In this document: positions 1 to 9,184 of the stretch, piece after piece
How positions within the stretch are numbered: the first letter of the stretch is position 1
Layout: every line of letters starts with the position of its first letter
Origin: Synechococcus sp. CBW1107
GTDB taxonomy: Bacteria; Cyanobacteriota; Cyanobacteriia; PCC-6307; Cyanobiaceae
Assembly: GCF_015841355.1 (NCBI RefSeq)
Contig: NZ_CP064908.1
Span: 1,860,001 to 1,924,000 of the forward strand
DNA: 64,000 bases
Direction: 5' to 3'
Notes under the pieces: model-generated
Database searches by the model: none
Seen by the model: only the letters and a program-made list of their open reading frames with translations
What the model was told of the DNA's origin: nothing
Program-made: the position numbers and the translations under genes

Positions 1-1
1 C

Positions 2-655
2 AAGTCCACTCTTCTCGACATGGTCTCCGGCTTCCGCAAGCCCACCACCGGCCAGGTGCGGCTGGAATCCAAGCCGATCGAGGAGCCCGGCCCCGATCGC
101 ATGGTGGTGTTCCAGAACTACTGCCTGCTGCCCTGGCTGTCGGCCTACGACAACATCGCCCTGGCGGTCAACAACGTGTTCCCCGAGCTCAAGCGCAACG
201 GCCAGTCCCGGGCCCTGGTGGACAAACACCTGGCCATGGTGGGCCTCACCGAGGCTGCTGCCAAGAAACCCGGCAGCCTCTCCGGCGGCATGAAGCAGCG
301 GGTGTCGATCGCCAGGGCTCTGGCCCTGCAACCCAAGGTGCTGGTGCTCGATGAACCTTTCGGGGCTCTTGATCCGATCACCCGGGAAGAGCTCCAGGAG
401 GAGCTGCTCAAGATCTGGTCGGAGCACAGGATCACGGTGCTGATGATCACCCACGACATCGATGAGGCTCTGTTTCTTGCCGACCGGGTGGTGATGATGA
501 CCAACGGACCGGCGGCGAAGATCGGCGAAATCCTTGACCTCCCCTTCCCGCAGCCCCGCGATCGCGCCCGGCTGATGGAGCTTCCCGAATATTTCGACTA
601 CCGCAACAGAGCCCTCGATTTTCTCTACCGCCGTTTCGCCCACGACGACACGTGA
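2..655 (+). CDS. nrtD: nitrate ABC transporter ATP-binding protein (NrtD-type), 5' truncated
   Basis: This is the C-terminal 217 residues of an ABC ATPase that powers nitrate (or nitrite/cyanate-like) uptake at the inner membrane. The window starts inside Walker A: the reading frame opens with KSTLLDMVSG, so the true start lies upstream. The Q-loop, the signature LSGGMKQRVSIARAL, Walker B VLVLDEPFGALD and the switch histidine in MITHDIDEAL are all visible. The tail with PFPQPRDRARLMELPEYFDYR is typical of the NrtC/NrtD/TauB-SsuB branch. The next gene starts at a GTG overlapping this stop by 4 bp, and narB follows, which favours NrtD over CmpD (bicarbonate). Substrate is inferred from the neighbourhood, not from the ATPase itself. 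Confidence 0.85.
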   Translation, partial: KSTLLDMVSGFRKPTTGQVRLESKPIEEPGPDRMVVFQNYCLLPWLSAYDNIALAVNNVFPELKRNGQSRALVDKHLAMVGLTEAAAKKPGSLSGGMKQRVSIARALALQPKVLVLDEPFGALDPITREELQEELLKIWSEHRITVLMITHDIDEALFLADRVVMMTNGPAAKIGEILDLPFPQPRDRARLMELPEYFDYRNRALDFLYRRFAHDDT

Positions 656-1254
656 GGACCGCACTTCCCGTCCAGCAGTCCTTCTGTCAGCTGTCGATGG
701 CCGTTGGCCAGACCCTCCTGCTGGATGGCGGTCATGCTGCCGCCACCTCCCCGATGCGCATCCTCTCCGGCATCCTGAGGGTGTTTCTGCTGGCCTCCGC
801 GGGCCAGGAGATCACGATCGGTTTCCTGCAGCCGGGTGATGTCTGTGATGCCCTGGCCCTTCGCCGTGACTGGGTGGGCCTCGAAGCCCTCACCCAGGTG
901 CAGGTCGAGCGGGTGGAGCGCACTGAAGCCGTGGGCGATCTCACCGATCTCAGCACCTGGACCCTGGAGCTGCTGATGATCCGTCACCACCCGGACACCG
1001 AAAGGCGACTGAGGGCGCTGCTGGCCCTGCTGGTGGAGCGGCTGGGACGGCGCAATGGCCTCTGGTACGAGCTGCCGATCCGGATCACCCATGAGCGGCT
1101 GGCCGAGTTGATCGGCAACACGCGCGTCACAGTCACCAAGATGTTCTCGCGCCTGCGCCAGTCGGGCTTGGTCGAAGACCCTCCCGGCGGCAGTGGCCCC
1201 CTGGTGCTGCGGCTCTCCCCCGAACTGGTGGAGGCGATGCTGCCGATCGGCTGA
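652..1254 (+). CDS. CRP/FNR-family regulator, NtcA-like
   Basis: A 200-residue transcription factor with an N-terminal cupin-like effector domain (about 1-110, including GQEITIGFLQPGDV, reminiscent of NtcA) and a C-terminal winged helix (about 140-175, ITHERLAELIGNTRVTVTKM). The recognition helix region NTRVTVTKMFSRLRQ resembles NtcA/CRP. The GTG start overlaps the stop of nrtD (GTGA), so the two are co-transcribed. It diverges from canonical NtcA in the effector half, so I call it an NtcA-like paralogue, probably tuned to nitrate or nitrogen status. The regulatory target is inferred from position between nrtD and narB. Confidence 0.8.
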   Translation: MRTALPVQQSFCQLSMAVGQTLLLDGGHAAATSPMRILSGILRVFLLASAGQEITIGFLQPGDVCDALALRRDWVGLEALTQVQVERVERTEAVGDLTDLSTWTLELLMIRHHPDTERRLRALLALLVERLGRRNGLWYELPIRITHERLAELIGNTRVTVTKMFSRLRQSGLVEDPPGGSGPLVLRLSPELVEAMLPIG

Positions 1255-1266
1255 GTGCTGGGGGGC

Positions 1267-3417
1267 CTAGGCCCGCTCCACGCGCACGGCGGCTGCCTTG
1301 AGTTCCGGTTGCTTCGAAACCGGGCAGCCCAGGGCATGCATCAGCCGGTTGGCTTCACAGGCCTGCTCCTGGGCGGCCCCCCAGTGCATCGGCAGAAACA
1401 CCGTGCCCGGACGGATCCGATCGGTGATCTGCACCTTCACACTGACGGCGCCCCGGCGGGAGCTCACCCGGGCCAGAGCACCCTCATCGAGGTTGCAGCG
1501 TTCGGCGTCCGCTGGGTGGATCTCCAGCAGGGGCTCCGGGTGGCTGCGGCGCACCCGCTCCACATGGATGGTGCGGGTCATGGTGTGCCAGTGGCCGAGG
1601 TACCGCCCCACCGTCAGCACCAGAGGGAAGTTGGCATCCGGTGGCTCCCCCAGCCCCAGGGGTTGCTGGGCCACCAGGCGGGCCTTGCCGTTGGCGGTGG
1701 GGTAGATGGCCTGAGTGTGGAGCCGTGGCTGGCCGTGCCCCGCAGCCGTGCCGGAGGGGAAGGGCCATTGCTGGGGTCCGTGCTCGGCCAGCAGGCCGTG
1801 GCTGAGCCCGCTGTGGTCGCAGATCCGCCCGGAGGTGATTGCCGCGAACTCGGCATAGACCTCAGCTGGGGAGCCGTAGCTGAACTGCTCGACAAAGCCC
1901 AGCCGCCGGCCCACCTCCGCGAAGATGGACCAGTCGGGGCGGGCCTCACCGGGGGGCTGGCGGAAGGCCTGCGACAAGGTGACCCGGCGCTCCGAGTTGG
2001 TCATCACCCCCTCCTTTTCGCTCCATTGGGCGGCCGGCAGCACGAGGTGGGCCACCGCTTCGGTTTCGGTTCCTGCATAGGCCTCGTTCAGCACCACCAG
2101 GGGGCAGCTGGCCACCGCCTGGCGCACGCGGTCCAGCCAGGGGAGGCTCACCAGCGGGTTGGTGGCCGCCACCCACCAAAGGCCCAGCTCGCCGCGTTCC
2201 ATCGCCTCGATCTGCTCCCACACCGAGAGGCCATCGCGCTCGGAGATCGCGCCGGGGGGAAATCCCCAGTGCCGCTCGATCGTGGCGCGGTGGCTGGCCT
2301 CGTGGATCGAGCGGTATCCGGGCAGCAGCGCGGCCAGGCCTCCGGCTTCCCGTCCGCCCATGGCATTGGGTTGACCAGTGAGGGAGAAGGGGCCGGCGCC
2401 GGGTTTGCCGATCTGGCCGCTGGCCAGATGGAGGTTGATGATCCCAGCCACGGTGGCCGTGCCCTCCACGCTCTGGTTCACCCCCATCGACCAGAGGCTG
2501 AGCACCCCGGAGCTGGCGGCCCACACTGCGGCCAGACGCCGCAGCGCCTCCTCCTCGATCCCGCAGAGGGCGCAGACCCGCTCGGGAGTCCAGCCTTGCC
2601 AGAGGGCCGCCAGCTCGGGGAAGCCGTCGGCGGTGGCGGCCACCCGCCCTGGATCCACTGCCCCCAGTTCCAGCAGCAGATGGCCCACGCCATGGAGCAG
2701 CACCAGATCCGTGCCCGGGCGGATGGCCAGGTGCAGGTCAGCCGCATCACTGGTGGCGGTGGCGCGGGGGTCGACCACGATCAGCTGCAGCGCCTCCTTC
2801 TGACGGCGTTTGCGCTTGAGCAGCCGCTGAAAGAGCACGGGGTGACAGTCGGCGGTGTTGGTGCCGATCAGCACCACCGTGTCGGCAAGGTCGAGGTCGT
2901 CGTAGCAGCAGGGGGGGCCGTCGGAGCCCAGGCTGAGCTTGTAGCCAGACACCGCTGAGCTCATGCACAGCCGTGAATTGGCATCGAAATTGTTGGTCCC
3001 CAGGGCCCCTTTGATCAGTTTGTTGGCGACGTAATAATCCTCGGTGAGGAACTGGCCGGAGCCGTACATCGCGATGGCGCCTGCTCCACGCTCCGCCTGA
3101 ATGGCCCGGATCCGTTCCACCAGGATCGTCAGGGCCCGCTCCCAGCTGATCGCCTCAAAGGGCTGGTCGCGCTGCTCGCGCCACAGGGGTGTGCTCAGAC
3201 GGTTGCAGTCGAGGGTCTCGGCCACCGTGGCTCCCTTCACGCACACCTGGCCGAGGGAGGAGGGATGCTGCCGGTCACCCCGGACCGACCAGAAGCCATG
3301 GCCGCCGCCCGCCGCCGGGGGTTTGAGCTCCAGGCCACAGCCAACCCCGCAGTAGGGGCATTGAGCCTTGGCTTGAGCGGGCACTGGGCAGGTGGTGCAA
3401 GGGGAGTCGCGCTCCAT
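1267..3417 (-). CDS. narB: assimilatory nitrate reductase, molybdopterin-dependent
   Basis: This gene encodes the ferredoxin-dependent cytoplasmic enzyme reducing nitrate to nitrite. The N-terminus carries the 4Fe-4S motif CPYCGVGC followed by the later Cys in GQVCVKG. The molybdopterin oxidoreductase body contains YGSGQFLTEDYYVANK, NSRLCMSSAVSGYK and NTADCHPVLF, and the C-terminal molydopterin-binding domain ends with CPVSKQPELK. From the ATG at 3417 the protein is 716 residues, normal for cyanobacterial NarB; an in-frame TTG at 3489 would add 24 residues that look non-native. It converges with the upstream nrtD/CRP-like pair and supplies the reason for the mobA and moaA genes nearby. Confidence 0.93.
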   Translation of the reverse strand: MERDSPCTTCPVPAQAKAQCPYCGVGCGLELKPPAAGGGHGFWSVRGDRQHPSSLGQVCVKGATVAETLDCNRLSTPLWREQRDQPFEAISWERALTILVERIRAIQAERGAGAIAMYGSGQFLTEDYYVANKLIKGALGTNNFDANSRLCMSSAVSGYKLSLGSDGPPCCYDDLDLADTVVLIGTNTADCHPVLFQRLLKRKRRQKEALQLIVVDPRATATSDAADLHLAIRPGTDLVLLHGVGHLLLELGAVDPGRVAATADGFPELAALWQGWTPERVCALCGIEEEALRRLAAVWAASSGVLSLWSMGVNQSVEGTATVAGIINLHLASGQIGKPGAGPFSLTGQPNAMGGREAGGLAALLPGYRSIHEASHRATIERHWGFPPGAISERDGLSVWEQIEAMERGELGLWWVAATNPLVSLPWLDRVRQAVASCPLVVLNEAYAGTETEAVAHLVLPAAQWSEKEGVMTNSERRVTLSQAFRQPPGEARPDWSIFAEVGRRLGFVEQFSYGSPAEVYAEFAAITSGRICDHSGLSHGLLAEHGPQQWPFPSGTAAGHGQPRLHTQAIYPTANGKARLVAQQPLGLGEPPDANFPLVLTVGRYLGHWHTMTRTIHVERVRRSHPEPLLEIHPADAERCNLDEGALARVSSRRGAVSVKVQITDRIRPGTVFLPMHWGAAQEQACEANRLMHALGCPVSKQPELKAAAVRVERA

Positions 3418-3573
3418 GCTCGCCCATGGGCTGCGACGGCGACGGGCCGTGGCGGAGTGAGCACCGGGGCCTATGGCGCCAATCAACAAACCTCATCAAA
3501 CAGTGGTTGACCCATAAGAAAAGTGCCGCCTAAGGTTCGCGCACCGACCCCCAACCGAGGAGCCTGATACGCC

Positions 3574-4155
3574 GTGAATCCAGCCATCCCCGCCACCATC
3601 GAGCCGATCAGCGCCGATCGGCCGCCGTCCCAGGCCGCGCCGTTGCCGGTCCCCCCAGGCTCGAGTGCCCCTCCCCCCGGGGATGTGCGCTGGTATCAGC
3701 AGTTCCGCCGCGTCCAGATCGTTCAGTCGCTCGAGGCGATTCAGGATCTGATCGCGGTGTCGCTCTGCGTGGGTCTGTTCTGCGTGATGGTGCTGCAGAT
3801 GCGCATCCTTTTCTCCACGCTGCTCTCGGCACCGCAGTTCCACGCGATCACCGCCGATATCCTCTTCATCCTGATCCTGGTGGAACTGTTCCGCCTCCTG
3901 ATCATTTATCTGCAGGAGCAGCGGGTGTCGATCGGTGTGTCCGTGGAGATCGCAATCGTTTCGGTCCTGAGGGAGGTGATCGTGAACGGCGTCCTTGAGA
4001 CCGACTGGCACCAGATCCTGGCGGTCTGCATGTTCCTGATCACCATGGCCGTGCTGATGGTGGTGAGGGTCTGGCTGCCGCCCACCTTCGCCGGGGTGGA
4101 TCCGGAGGCCAAGGTCTCGGCACGCATGAAATCCGGGCCCTTCACGCAGCAGTGA
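3574..4155 (+). CDS. PsiE-like small integral membrane protein
   Basis: A 193-residue membrane protein with a Pro-rich cytoplasmic N-terminus (about 1-45) and four hydrophobic helices (for example ISVSLCVGLFCVMVLQ-like, ILFILILVELFRLLIIYL, and AVCMFLITMAVLMVV). The second helix with ELFRLLIIYLQEQRVSIGVSVE matches the phosphate-starvation-inducible PsiE family pattern, whose biochemical role is unknown. The GTG start follows a GAGGAG ribosome-binding site at about 3556. It is divergent from narB (about 155 bp between start codons) and overlaps the next gene by 4 bp. Confidence 0.75.
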   Translation: MNPAIPATIEPISADRPPSQAAPLPVPPGSSAPPPGDVRWYQQFRRVQIVQSLEAIQDLIAVSLCVGLFCVMVLQMRILFSTLLSAPQFHAITADILFILILVELFRLLIIYLQEQRVSIGVSVEIAIVSVLREVIVNGVLETDWHQILAVCMFLITMAVLMVVRVWLPPTFAGVDPEAKVSARMKSGPFTQQ

Positions 4156-4925
4156 GTTCCGACCACCACCAGGGACCTCTGGGCCTGCTGCTGCTGCACG
4201 GCTTCAGTGGCAGCACGGCCACCTTCGCTGACCTGGAACCTGAGCTGGTTCAGGCTGGAGTCGTGGTGAAGGCACCGCTGCTGCGCGGCCATGGGCACGA
4301 CTCCCCCCAGGCCCTGGCCGGGGTCACCTGGTCGGACTGGCTGGACGATGCCAGCATCGCCCTGGCCGAGCTCCGGGCCCTCGCCGGGCCGGTGATCGTC
4401 CTGGGTCACAGCATGGGTGCCCTGATCGCGGCACTTCTGGCCGTCGAGCAGCCAGAGGCGATCGACAGCCTCGTTCTGGCGGCGGCCCCGCTCCGGCTGG
4501 CCTCCCCCCTGGCGCCTGGACGCCCTCTCGAGGTCCTGACGCCACTGCTGGGGCGACTGCTGCGCAGCTGGCCCCTGCCAGGGGATTACGCCGACCCGGC
4601 CCTGGCCGCCAGCGACACCAGCTATCCCTGGGTGCCGATGGACGCCCTGCTCTCCTTCCTGCAGCTGAGCGTGGTGGTCCGCCGCCGCCTGGCTGAAGTG
4701 CATCAGCCGGTCCTGATTCTCCACAGCCGCGCCGACCGCGTTGTGGCCCCCGCCTCCGCGGATCTGCTCGCCTCCGGGCTGGGAACGCCCTTGGAGCAGC
4801 TGCGTGTGGTCTGGTTCGAGCGCAGCGGTCATGAGCTCTTCCGGGATTGCGAGGCAGGAGCCGTGATTACCAGCGTGCTTCAGTTCGTGGATGAGCGGAT
4901 CAACCGGCGGCCCGTCGCTCCTTGA
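4152..4925 (+). CDS. alpha/beta hydrolase (esterase/lipase-like)
   Basis: A 257-residue single-domain alpha/beta hydrolase. The oxyanion-loop region LLLHGFSGSTATF, nucleophile elbow GHSMG (Ser near residue 97), acid residue in ILHSRADRVV and His in ERSGHELFRD give a complete catalytic triad. The pattern resembles carboxylesterase Est30/YvaK-like enzymes; the substrate is unknown. The GTG start overlaps the PsiE-like gene (GTGA). The 3' end overlaps the mobA start by 35 bp, so it sits in a four-gene operon ending in moaA. Confidence 0.85.
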   Translation: MSSDHHQGPLGLLLLHGFSGSTATFADLEPELVQAGVVVKAPLLRGHGHDSPQALAGVTWSDWLDDASIALAELRALAGPVIVLGHSMGALIAALLAVEQPEAIDSLVLAAAPLRLASPLAPGRPLEVLTPLLGRLLRSWPLPGDYADPALAASDTSYPWVPMDALLSFLQLSVVVRRRLAEVHQPVLILHSRADRVVAPASADLLASGLGTPLEQLRVVWFERSGHELFRDCEAGAVITSVLQFVDERINRRPVAP

Positions 4926-5571
4926 CCCCAGACCGAAGCCGGCCTCCCTCAGGGCCTGCCTGCTCAGCGGTGGTGACAGCCGGCGCATGGGCACCGACAA
5001 GGCCATGCTGCCCCACCCCAGCGGCGGCACCTGGCTGGAGCAGGCCCTGCAGCTGCTGGCCGGTCTCGGGGTGCCGCTCACCCTGGTGAGTCGCCATCGC
5101 GCCCATGCCCGTCTGGCCCGCCAGTTGAACGAGCGGCTCGGGCTGGAGATCGAGGTGCTGCTCGAGCCGCCTCCCCAGGAGGGGCCTCTGCTGGCGCTCA
5201 CCCGCCTGATGGCGCTCTACCCCGGCCAGCGGCTGCTGCTCGCCCCTGTCGACATGCCCCGGTTAAGGCTGGAGAGCCTGCGGGCCCTGCTCAATGCCGC
5301 CGAGGCCGGCTTCGATCCCGACACCATTCATCTGGCCCATGACGGCCGCCGGCTGCAGCCTCTGCTGGGCCTCTATCCGGCCACGCCCTCCAACCGGGCG
5401 GCGGCGGAGACCTTCACCGGCCGGGGGGGGCGCAGCCTGCTGCGCTGGCTCGAGCAGACCCGCTGCGTCAGTGCCGTGGAGCTCGATTCCACCCAGCTGC
5501 TCAATGCCAACACCCCGGGCGATTGCGGTCCTGGGCCGGGCAACGGTTTCAGCGGGTCTGCGCCAGGCTGA
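4891..5571 (+). CDS. mobA: molybdenum cofactor guanylyltransferase
   Basis: A 226-residue nucleotidyltransferase-fold protein that attaches GMP to molybdopterin to form the bis-MGD or MGD cofactor needed by NarB. The hallmark N-terminal loop LSGGDSRRMGTDKAML matches the LxGGxSxRMGxDKA motif. The metal-binding aspartate appears in LLAPVDMPRL, and the C-terminus carries the LLNANTPGD element (N-T-P-x-D/E) common in MobA. The product is slightly longer at the C-terminus than usual. It sits directly before moaA, which supports the Moco role. Confidence 0.88.
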   Translation: MSGSTGGPSLLDPRPKPASLRACLLSGGDSRRMGTDKAMLPHPSGGTWLEQALQLLAGLGVPLTLVSRHRAHARLARQLNERLGLEIEVLLEPPPQEGPLLALTRLMALYPGQRLLLAPVDMPRLRLESLRALLNAAEAGFDPDTIHLAHDGRRLQPLLGLYPATPSNRAAAETFTGRGGRSLLRWLEQTRCVSAVELDSTQLLNANTPGDCGPGPGNGFSGSAPG

Positions 5572-5605
5572 GCTTCCGGCAGCCGGCCGCCCAGGCCGGG
5601 CAGAT

Positions 5606-6691
5606 GTGGCAGCTCAGTCCCCTCTCCTCGATCAACTGGGCCGCCCGGGGGGAGTGCTGCGTCTCTCCCTCACCGCCCGCTGCAACCTCGCCTGCCCGTA
5701 CTGCTGCCCTGACAGCCATGACCCTCCGGGGCTGCTCACCCTGGCGGAGCGGGTCCGGCTGGTGAGCACGGCGGCGGAGCTGGGATTCCGCCGGTTGCGG
5801 CTCACCGGTGGGGAGCCCCTGCTGCACCGGGGCCTGGAGGAGCTGGTGGCCGCCCTGCAGCCCCTGCGTGCCCCGCACCCGCAGGGCGGCGGCCCAGGGT
5901 CGCGGGGGCTGAGCGAGATCGCTCTCACCACCAATGGGGTGCTGCTCAGCGCCCAGCGGGCCCAGGATCTGCGGGCGGCCGGCCTGGATCGGATCACGGT
6001 GAGCCTCGACGGCACCGACGGCGAGAGCGTGGCGCGCATGGCGGGACTGGCCGGTGGTGCGGCGGCCGGAGAGGCCGTGCTCGAGAAGGTGCTCGCTGCC
6101 CTTGACCATGCATGCGCCGCCGGTTTCGATCCCGCCAACGGGGGCCTCAAGCTCAATGCCGTGATCGCCAGGGGCCGCAACGAACATCAGCTGCTGCCCC
6201 TGGCGCAGCTGGCCCGGCAACGGGGGATCGAGCTGCGGTTGATCGAGTTCATGGATGTGGGCAACCGCAATGGCTGGCAGCCGGATCTGGTGCTGCCTGC
6301 GGCCGAGATGGTGCGCCGGATCGGTGCCCACTGGCCCCTGGTGCCCCTGGGGCGCGAGGTCCATGGCACCGCCAGCCGCTGGCGCTACGGCGATGGGGCC
6401 GGCCATCTGGCTGTGGTGGCCTCGATTTCCGCCCCGTTCTGCGGCGACTGCGACCGGCTGCGCGTCACCGCCGATGGGGTGGCCTACACGTGTCTGTTCG
6501 CCTCCAGCGGGCTTGACCTCAGGCCCTGGCTGCGCGCGCCCTCAACCGTCGGGGAGACCCTGAGCGGGGCCATGCGCAGCCTCTGGAGCCAACGCCACGA
6601 CCGGTACAGCGAGGAGCGCGCCGAAGAGCAATCTTCAGGGACTGTCACAACTCAGCGCTCCCATGCCGAGATGGCATATCTGGGGGGGTGA
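5606..6691 (+). CDS. moaA: GTP 3',8-cyclase (radical SAM, Moco step 1)
   Basis: This enzyme converts GTP to 3',8-cyclo-dihydro-GTP in molybdopterin synthesis. The radical SAM cluster motif is CNLACPYC, followed by RRLRLTGGEPLL. The C-terminal second 4Fe-4S region CGDCDRLRVTADG and CLFASSGLDL is specific to MoaA, and the end AEMAYLGG matches the usual MoaA tail (normally GG). The open frame runs back to 5294 inside mobA, but the upstream 104 residues are a shadow of mobA. The GTG at 5606 gives 361 residues, close to family length. Start codon choice is therefore inferred. Confidence 0.9.
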   Translation: MAAQSPLLDQLGRPGGVLRLSLTARCNLACPYCCPDSHDPPGLLTLAERVRLVSTAAELGFRRLRLTGGEPLLHRGLEELVAALQPLRAPHPQGGGPGSRGLSEIALTTNGVLLSAQRAQDLRAAGLDRITVSLDGTDGESVARMAGLAGGAAAGEAVLEKVLAALDHACAAGFDPANGGLKLNAVIARGRNEHQLLPLAQLARQRGIELRLIEFMDVGNRNGWQPDLVLPAAEMVRRIGAHWPLVPLGREVHGTASRWRYGDGAGHLAVVASISAPFCGDCDRLRVTADGVAYTCLFASSGLDLRPWLRAPSTVGETLSGAMRSLWSQRHDRYSEERAEEQSSGTVTTQRSHAEMAYLGG

Positions 6692-6739
6692 TGATTGAGC
6701 TGACGCCCAGGTGCTCAGCCTTCACTCGCATCCCTGTCC

Positions 6740-7141
6740 ATGCGCCACACGTTTCAGGTCGCGCTCGCCATCACGGTGATCAGTGCGCCTCTGGCCGCGA
6801 TGGCCCTTCCCTTCAAGCCAGATCCCACCTCCTTTGCCATCTATCTCGGCAGGAAATCGATCGAGGATGGATCGCGTGTGACGTTCTCCGAGCTGGTGGG
6901 GTGTGCCGCCAGCGGGAAGGGAATGACGGAGAGCTACAGCTGCCAGACCGGCGATGCCCTGCTGATCACCCCGACCGGCGTTCAGCGGTCGTGTCGGGCG
7001 ATGGTGCGTGACGGCCGCCCTGGAGTCATCTGGACGGCCCAGGCGAATGGAGTGGGTTCATGGCGGGCCAATCTCGTCTGCCCCGCCCTTCCCGAGACGA
7101 CCTCGCCAGCTGGGGAAGGTGAGGCGCTCACCCCCCGCTGA
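6740..7141 (+). CDS. hypothetical exported protein
   Basis: A 133-residue protein with a clear signal peptide (MRHTFQVALAITVISAPLAAMA, likely cleavage after residue 22). The mature part has four cysteines (GCAASGKG, YSCQTGD, SCRAMV, LVCPALP), consistent with two disulfides in the periplasm. No family was recognised. It lies 48 bp after moaA on the same strand. It converges with the isochorismatase-like gene, overlapping it by 14 bp at the 3' ends. Confidence 0.65.
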   Translation: MRHTFQVALAITVISAPLAAMALPFKPDPTSFAIYLGRKSIEDGSRVTFSELVGCAASGKGMTESYSCQTGDALLITPTGVQRSCRAMVRDGRPGVIWTAQANGVGSWRANLVCPALPETTSPAGEGEALTPR

Positions 7142-7754
7142 TGGACGGTTGGGCTGCGGCGAGCGAGGCGGTGAACGCGGCCACGCTCATTTGCCGGCAG
7201 TAGCCCCGGAAGCAGCGCAGGGCCGCCCGGTGGCGCTCGGCTGATTCAGCCATGCAGGCATCGCTCAGGCAGGTCACGAGGTAGCCGCGGTCGGCGGCGT
7301 CCTTGACGGTGTGATCGATGCACTGATCGGTCAGCAGGCCTGCCACCACCAGCTCGGTGATGCCGATGTTGCGCAGCAGGTAATCGAGGCTGGTGGAGTT
7401 GAAGGGGGAGGAGGAACTCTTCGGCAGCACCAGTTCATCGGGCCAGGGAGTGAGGGGCTCGATCACCCGGGCTTCCCAGCTGCCTGGTGCAAAGCCCAGG
7501 CCGGAGCGTTTGTAGTCGAGGCTGCGGTCGCGGCCATCGGCGGTGAGGTTGGCGATCACTGTGTGGATCACCTCCAGCCGGGCCTGGCGGGCGTGCTCCA
7601 GCGCCCGTTGCAGCCGGGGCAGGACGGCCGCCTGAAAGTGCTGATCGAAGCCGGGCGGGCGTGTTGAAAGCGTGGCCGCGGCGTGGCCTGGGGGGGCGGC
7701 GGGGCCGCAGGTGCCGTTCTGGACATCGATCAGGAGCAGGGCCGCGTGAGCCAA
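7128..7754 (-). CDS. isochorismatase-family cysteine hydrolase
   Basis: A 208-residue cysteine hydrolase of the isochorismatase superfamily, which cleaves amides such as nicotinamide, N-carbamoyl compounds or ureidoacrylate. The triad is visible: Asp in LLIDVQNG (residue 10), Lys in LVLPKSSSSPF, and Cys in GLLTDQCIDHTVKDAADRGY. The substrate cannot be told from sequence. The start codon is a TTG at 7754, and no better start is seen. It is divergent from the glutamine synthetase-like gene with almost no space between them. Confidence 0.82.
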   Translation of the reverse strand: MAHAALLLIDVQNGTCGPAAPPGHAAATLSTRPPGFDQHFQAAVLPRLQRALEHARQARLEVIHTVIANLTADGRDRSLDYKRSGLGFAPGSWEARVIEPLTPWPDELVLPKSSSSPFNSTSLDYLLRNIGITELVVAGLLTDQCIDHTVKDAADRGYLVTCLSDACMAESAERHRAALRCFRGYCRQMSVAAFTASLAAAQPSISGG

Positions 7755-7780
7755 GGAGAGAGGTGGCGGCGGCCACCACG

Positions 7781-9184
7781 ATGGCCGGCGGCCGAGGAAC
7801 GGGCAATGATTTCGGAGTGAGTGCCTGCTTCCCCGTGCCGGACCTGACCACCGCCACCGCCCTGACGGCCGACTTCCTGGACCGCGGCCTGCGCCGGGTG
7901 GCGGTCACGTTCGTGAACCACGCCGGGGCGGTGCTGGTGAAGGGGGTGCCGCTGGCGCGCCTGCCGCTGGTGGCGCGCCACGGGGTGGGGTATTCACCGG
8001 TGGCCGATGCGTTCGGGGCCACGGGCCTGATCGATCCGCAGCAGTCGCTGGCGCGGCCCGATGGAGACCTGCGCCTGAAGCCCGATCTCCGGGCCCTGCG
8101 CCCCCTTGACCCCGGCACCGGCTGGGCCTGGGCTCCCGGCCTGCGCTTCGAGCGCGACGGTGAGGGCTATGCCCTCGATCAACGGGGCTTCTGCGCCCGG
8201 CAGCAGGCGGCCCTGGCGGCAGCCGGTCTGAGCGCTCAGTTGGGCTTCGAGATCGAGTGGATGCTGGGCCTGCCGGAACCGGCTGGGGGATGGATCCCGG
8301 CCGTGGCGGGTGGCCCCTACGGCGCCGATCGCCTGGTGGAGGGGCTCGATTACCTCACGGCCGTGGCCGAGGCCCTCGATGCCGCCGAACTGCCCTGGCT
8401 GCAGCTGCATCCTGAATATGGCGCCGGTCAGTTCGAGCTGTCGCTGGCCGCCGCCGAGCCCCTCGAAGCCGCCGATCGCCTGGTGGCGGCACGCCTGGTG
8501 ATCCAGCGGGTGAGCCGCCGCTTCGGCTGGACCTGCAGTTTCGCTCCGGTGGTGACGGCCGAGCTGGTGGGCAACGGCGGCCACCTTCATCTCAGCGTGG
8601 CGGAGCATGGGGTGCCGCTGCTGGGCGGCGGCCCGGGCCCGGCCGGATTGACAGCGCGGGGGGAGGCGCTGCTGGCGGGGCTGCTGGAGCAGCTGCCGGC
8701 CCTGATGCCCCTGGCCTGCGCCCTGGCGGTGTCGTACAGGCGGCTGGCGCCGGGGCGCTGGGCGGCCCCCTTCCGGGTCTGGGGGGTTGAGAACCGTGAG
8801 GCGGCGCTGCGCCTGGTCCCTGCCGGCGGGGGTGAGCCGGCTCACCTCGAGCTCAAGGTGGCCGACCTGAGCGCCAACCCCTACCTGCTGGTGGGCGCGG
8901 TGCTGGCGGTGGTGCGGGAGGGGCTGGGCTGCCACCGCGACCTGCCGCCACCGCTGAGCGGGGATCCCGCCGCCGCACCACCCGCCGAGGCCCCGAGGCT
9001 GCCTCGGACCCTCGGCGAGGCGGTGCGGGCGTTCGAGGCCAGCCCTGTGCTGCGGGAGGCCATGGGGGAGGCCCTCCAGCGCACCGTGGCGGAGGCGCGC
9101 CAGGCGGAGGTGCGTCGCAGTGACGCCCTCGCCGATGAAGCCCTGATCACCTCCACCCGCTCCTGGCCTCTCACCGGACTGTGA
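7781..9184 (+). CDS. glutamine synthetase-like amide ligase
   Basis: A 467-residue GlnA-superfamily protein that probably couples ATP hydrolysis to gamma-glutamylation of an amine rather than housekeeping ammonia assimilation. Features of the catalytic domain include GFEIEWML (metal Glu), LHPEYGAGQFELSLA, NGGHLHLSV, and NREAALRLVP. The N-terminal beta-grasp part includes VAVTFVNHAGAVLVKGVPL. The frame is open back to 7661, but that overlaps the divergent gene; the ATG at 7781 is preferred (a GTG at 7763 is possible). The downstream transglutaminase-like gene overlaps by 4 bp, and the pair may act on the same glutamyl compound (inference). Confidence 0.78.
   Translation: MAGGRGTGNDFGVSACFPVPDLTTATALTADFLDRGLRRVAVTFVNHAGAVLVKGVPLARLPLVARHGVGYSPVADAFGATGLIDPQQSLARPDGDLRLKPDLRALRPLDPGTGWAWAPGLRFERDGEGYALDQRGFCARQQAALAAAGLSAQLGFEIEWMLGLPEPAGGWIPAVAGGPYGADRLVEGLDYLTAVAEALDAAELPWLQLHPEYGAGQFELSLAAAEPLEAADRLVAARLVIQRVSRRFGWTCSFAPVVTAELVGNGGHLHLSVAEHGVPLLGGGPGPAGLTARGEALLAGLLEQLPALMPLACALAVSYRRLAPGRWAAPFRVWGVENREAALRLVPAGGGEPAHLELKVADLSANPYLLVGAVLAVVREGLGCHRDLPPPLSGDPAAAPPAEAPRLPRTLGEAVRAFEASPVLREAMGEALQRTVAEARQAEVRRSDALADEALITSTRSWPLTGL

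Noticed and set aside
5294-5605. N-terminal extension of moaA
   Set aside because: These 104 codons are mobA in another frame; the radical SAM motif begins soon after GTG 5606.
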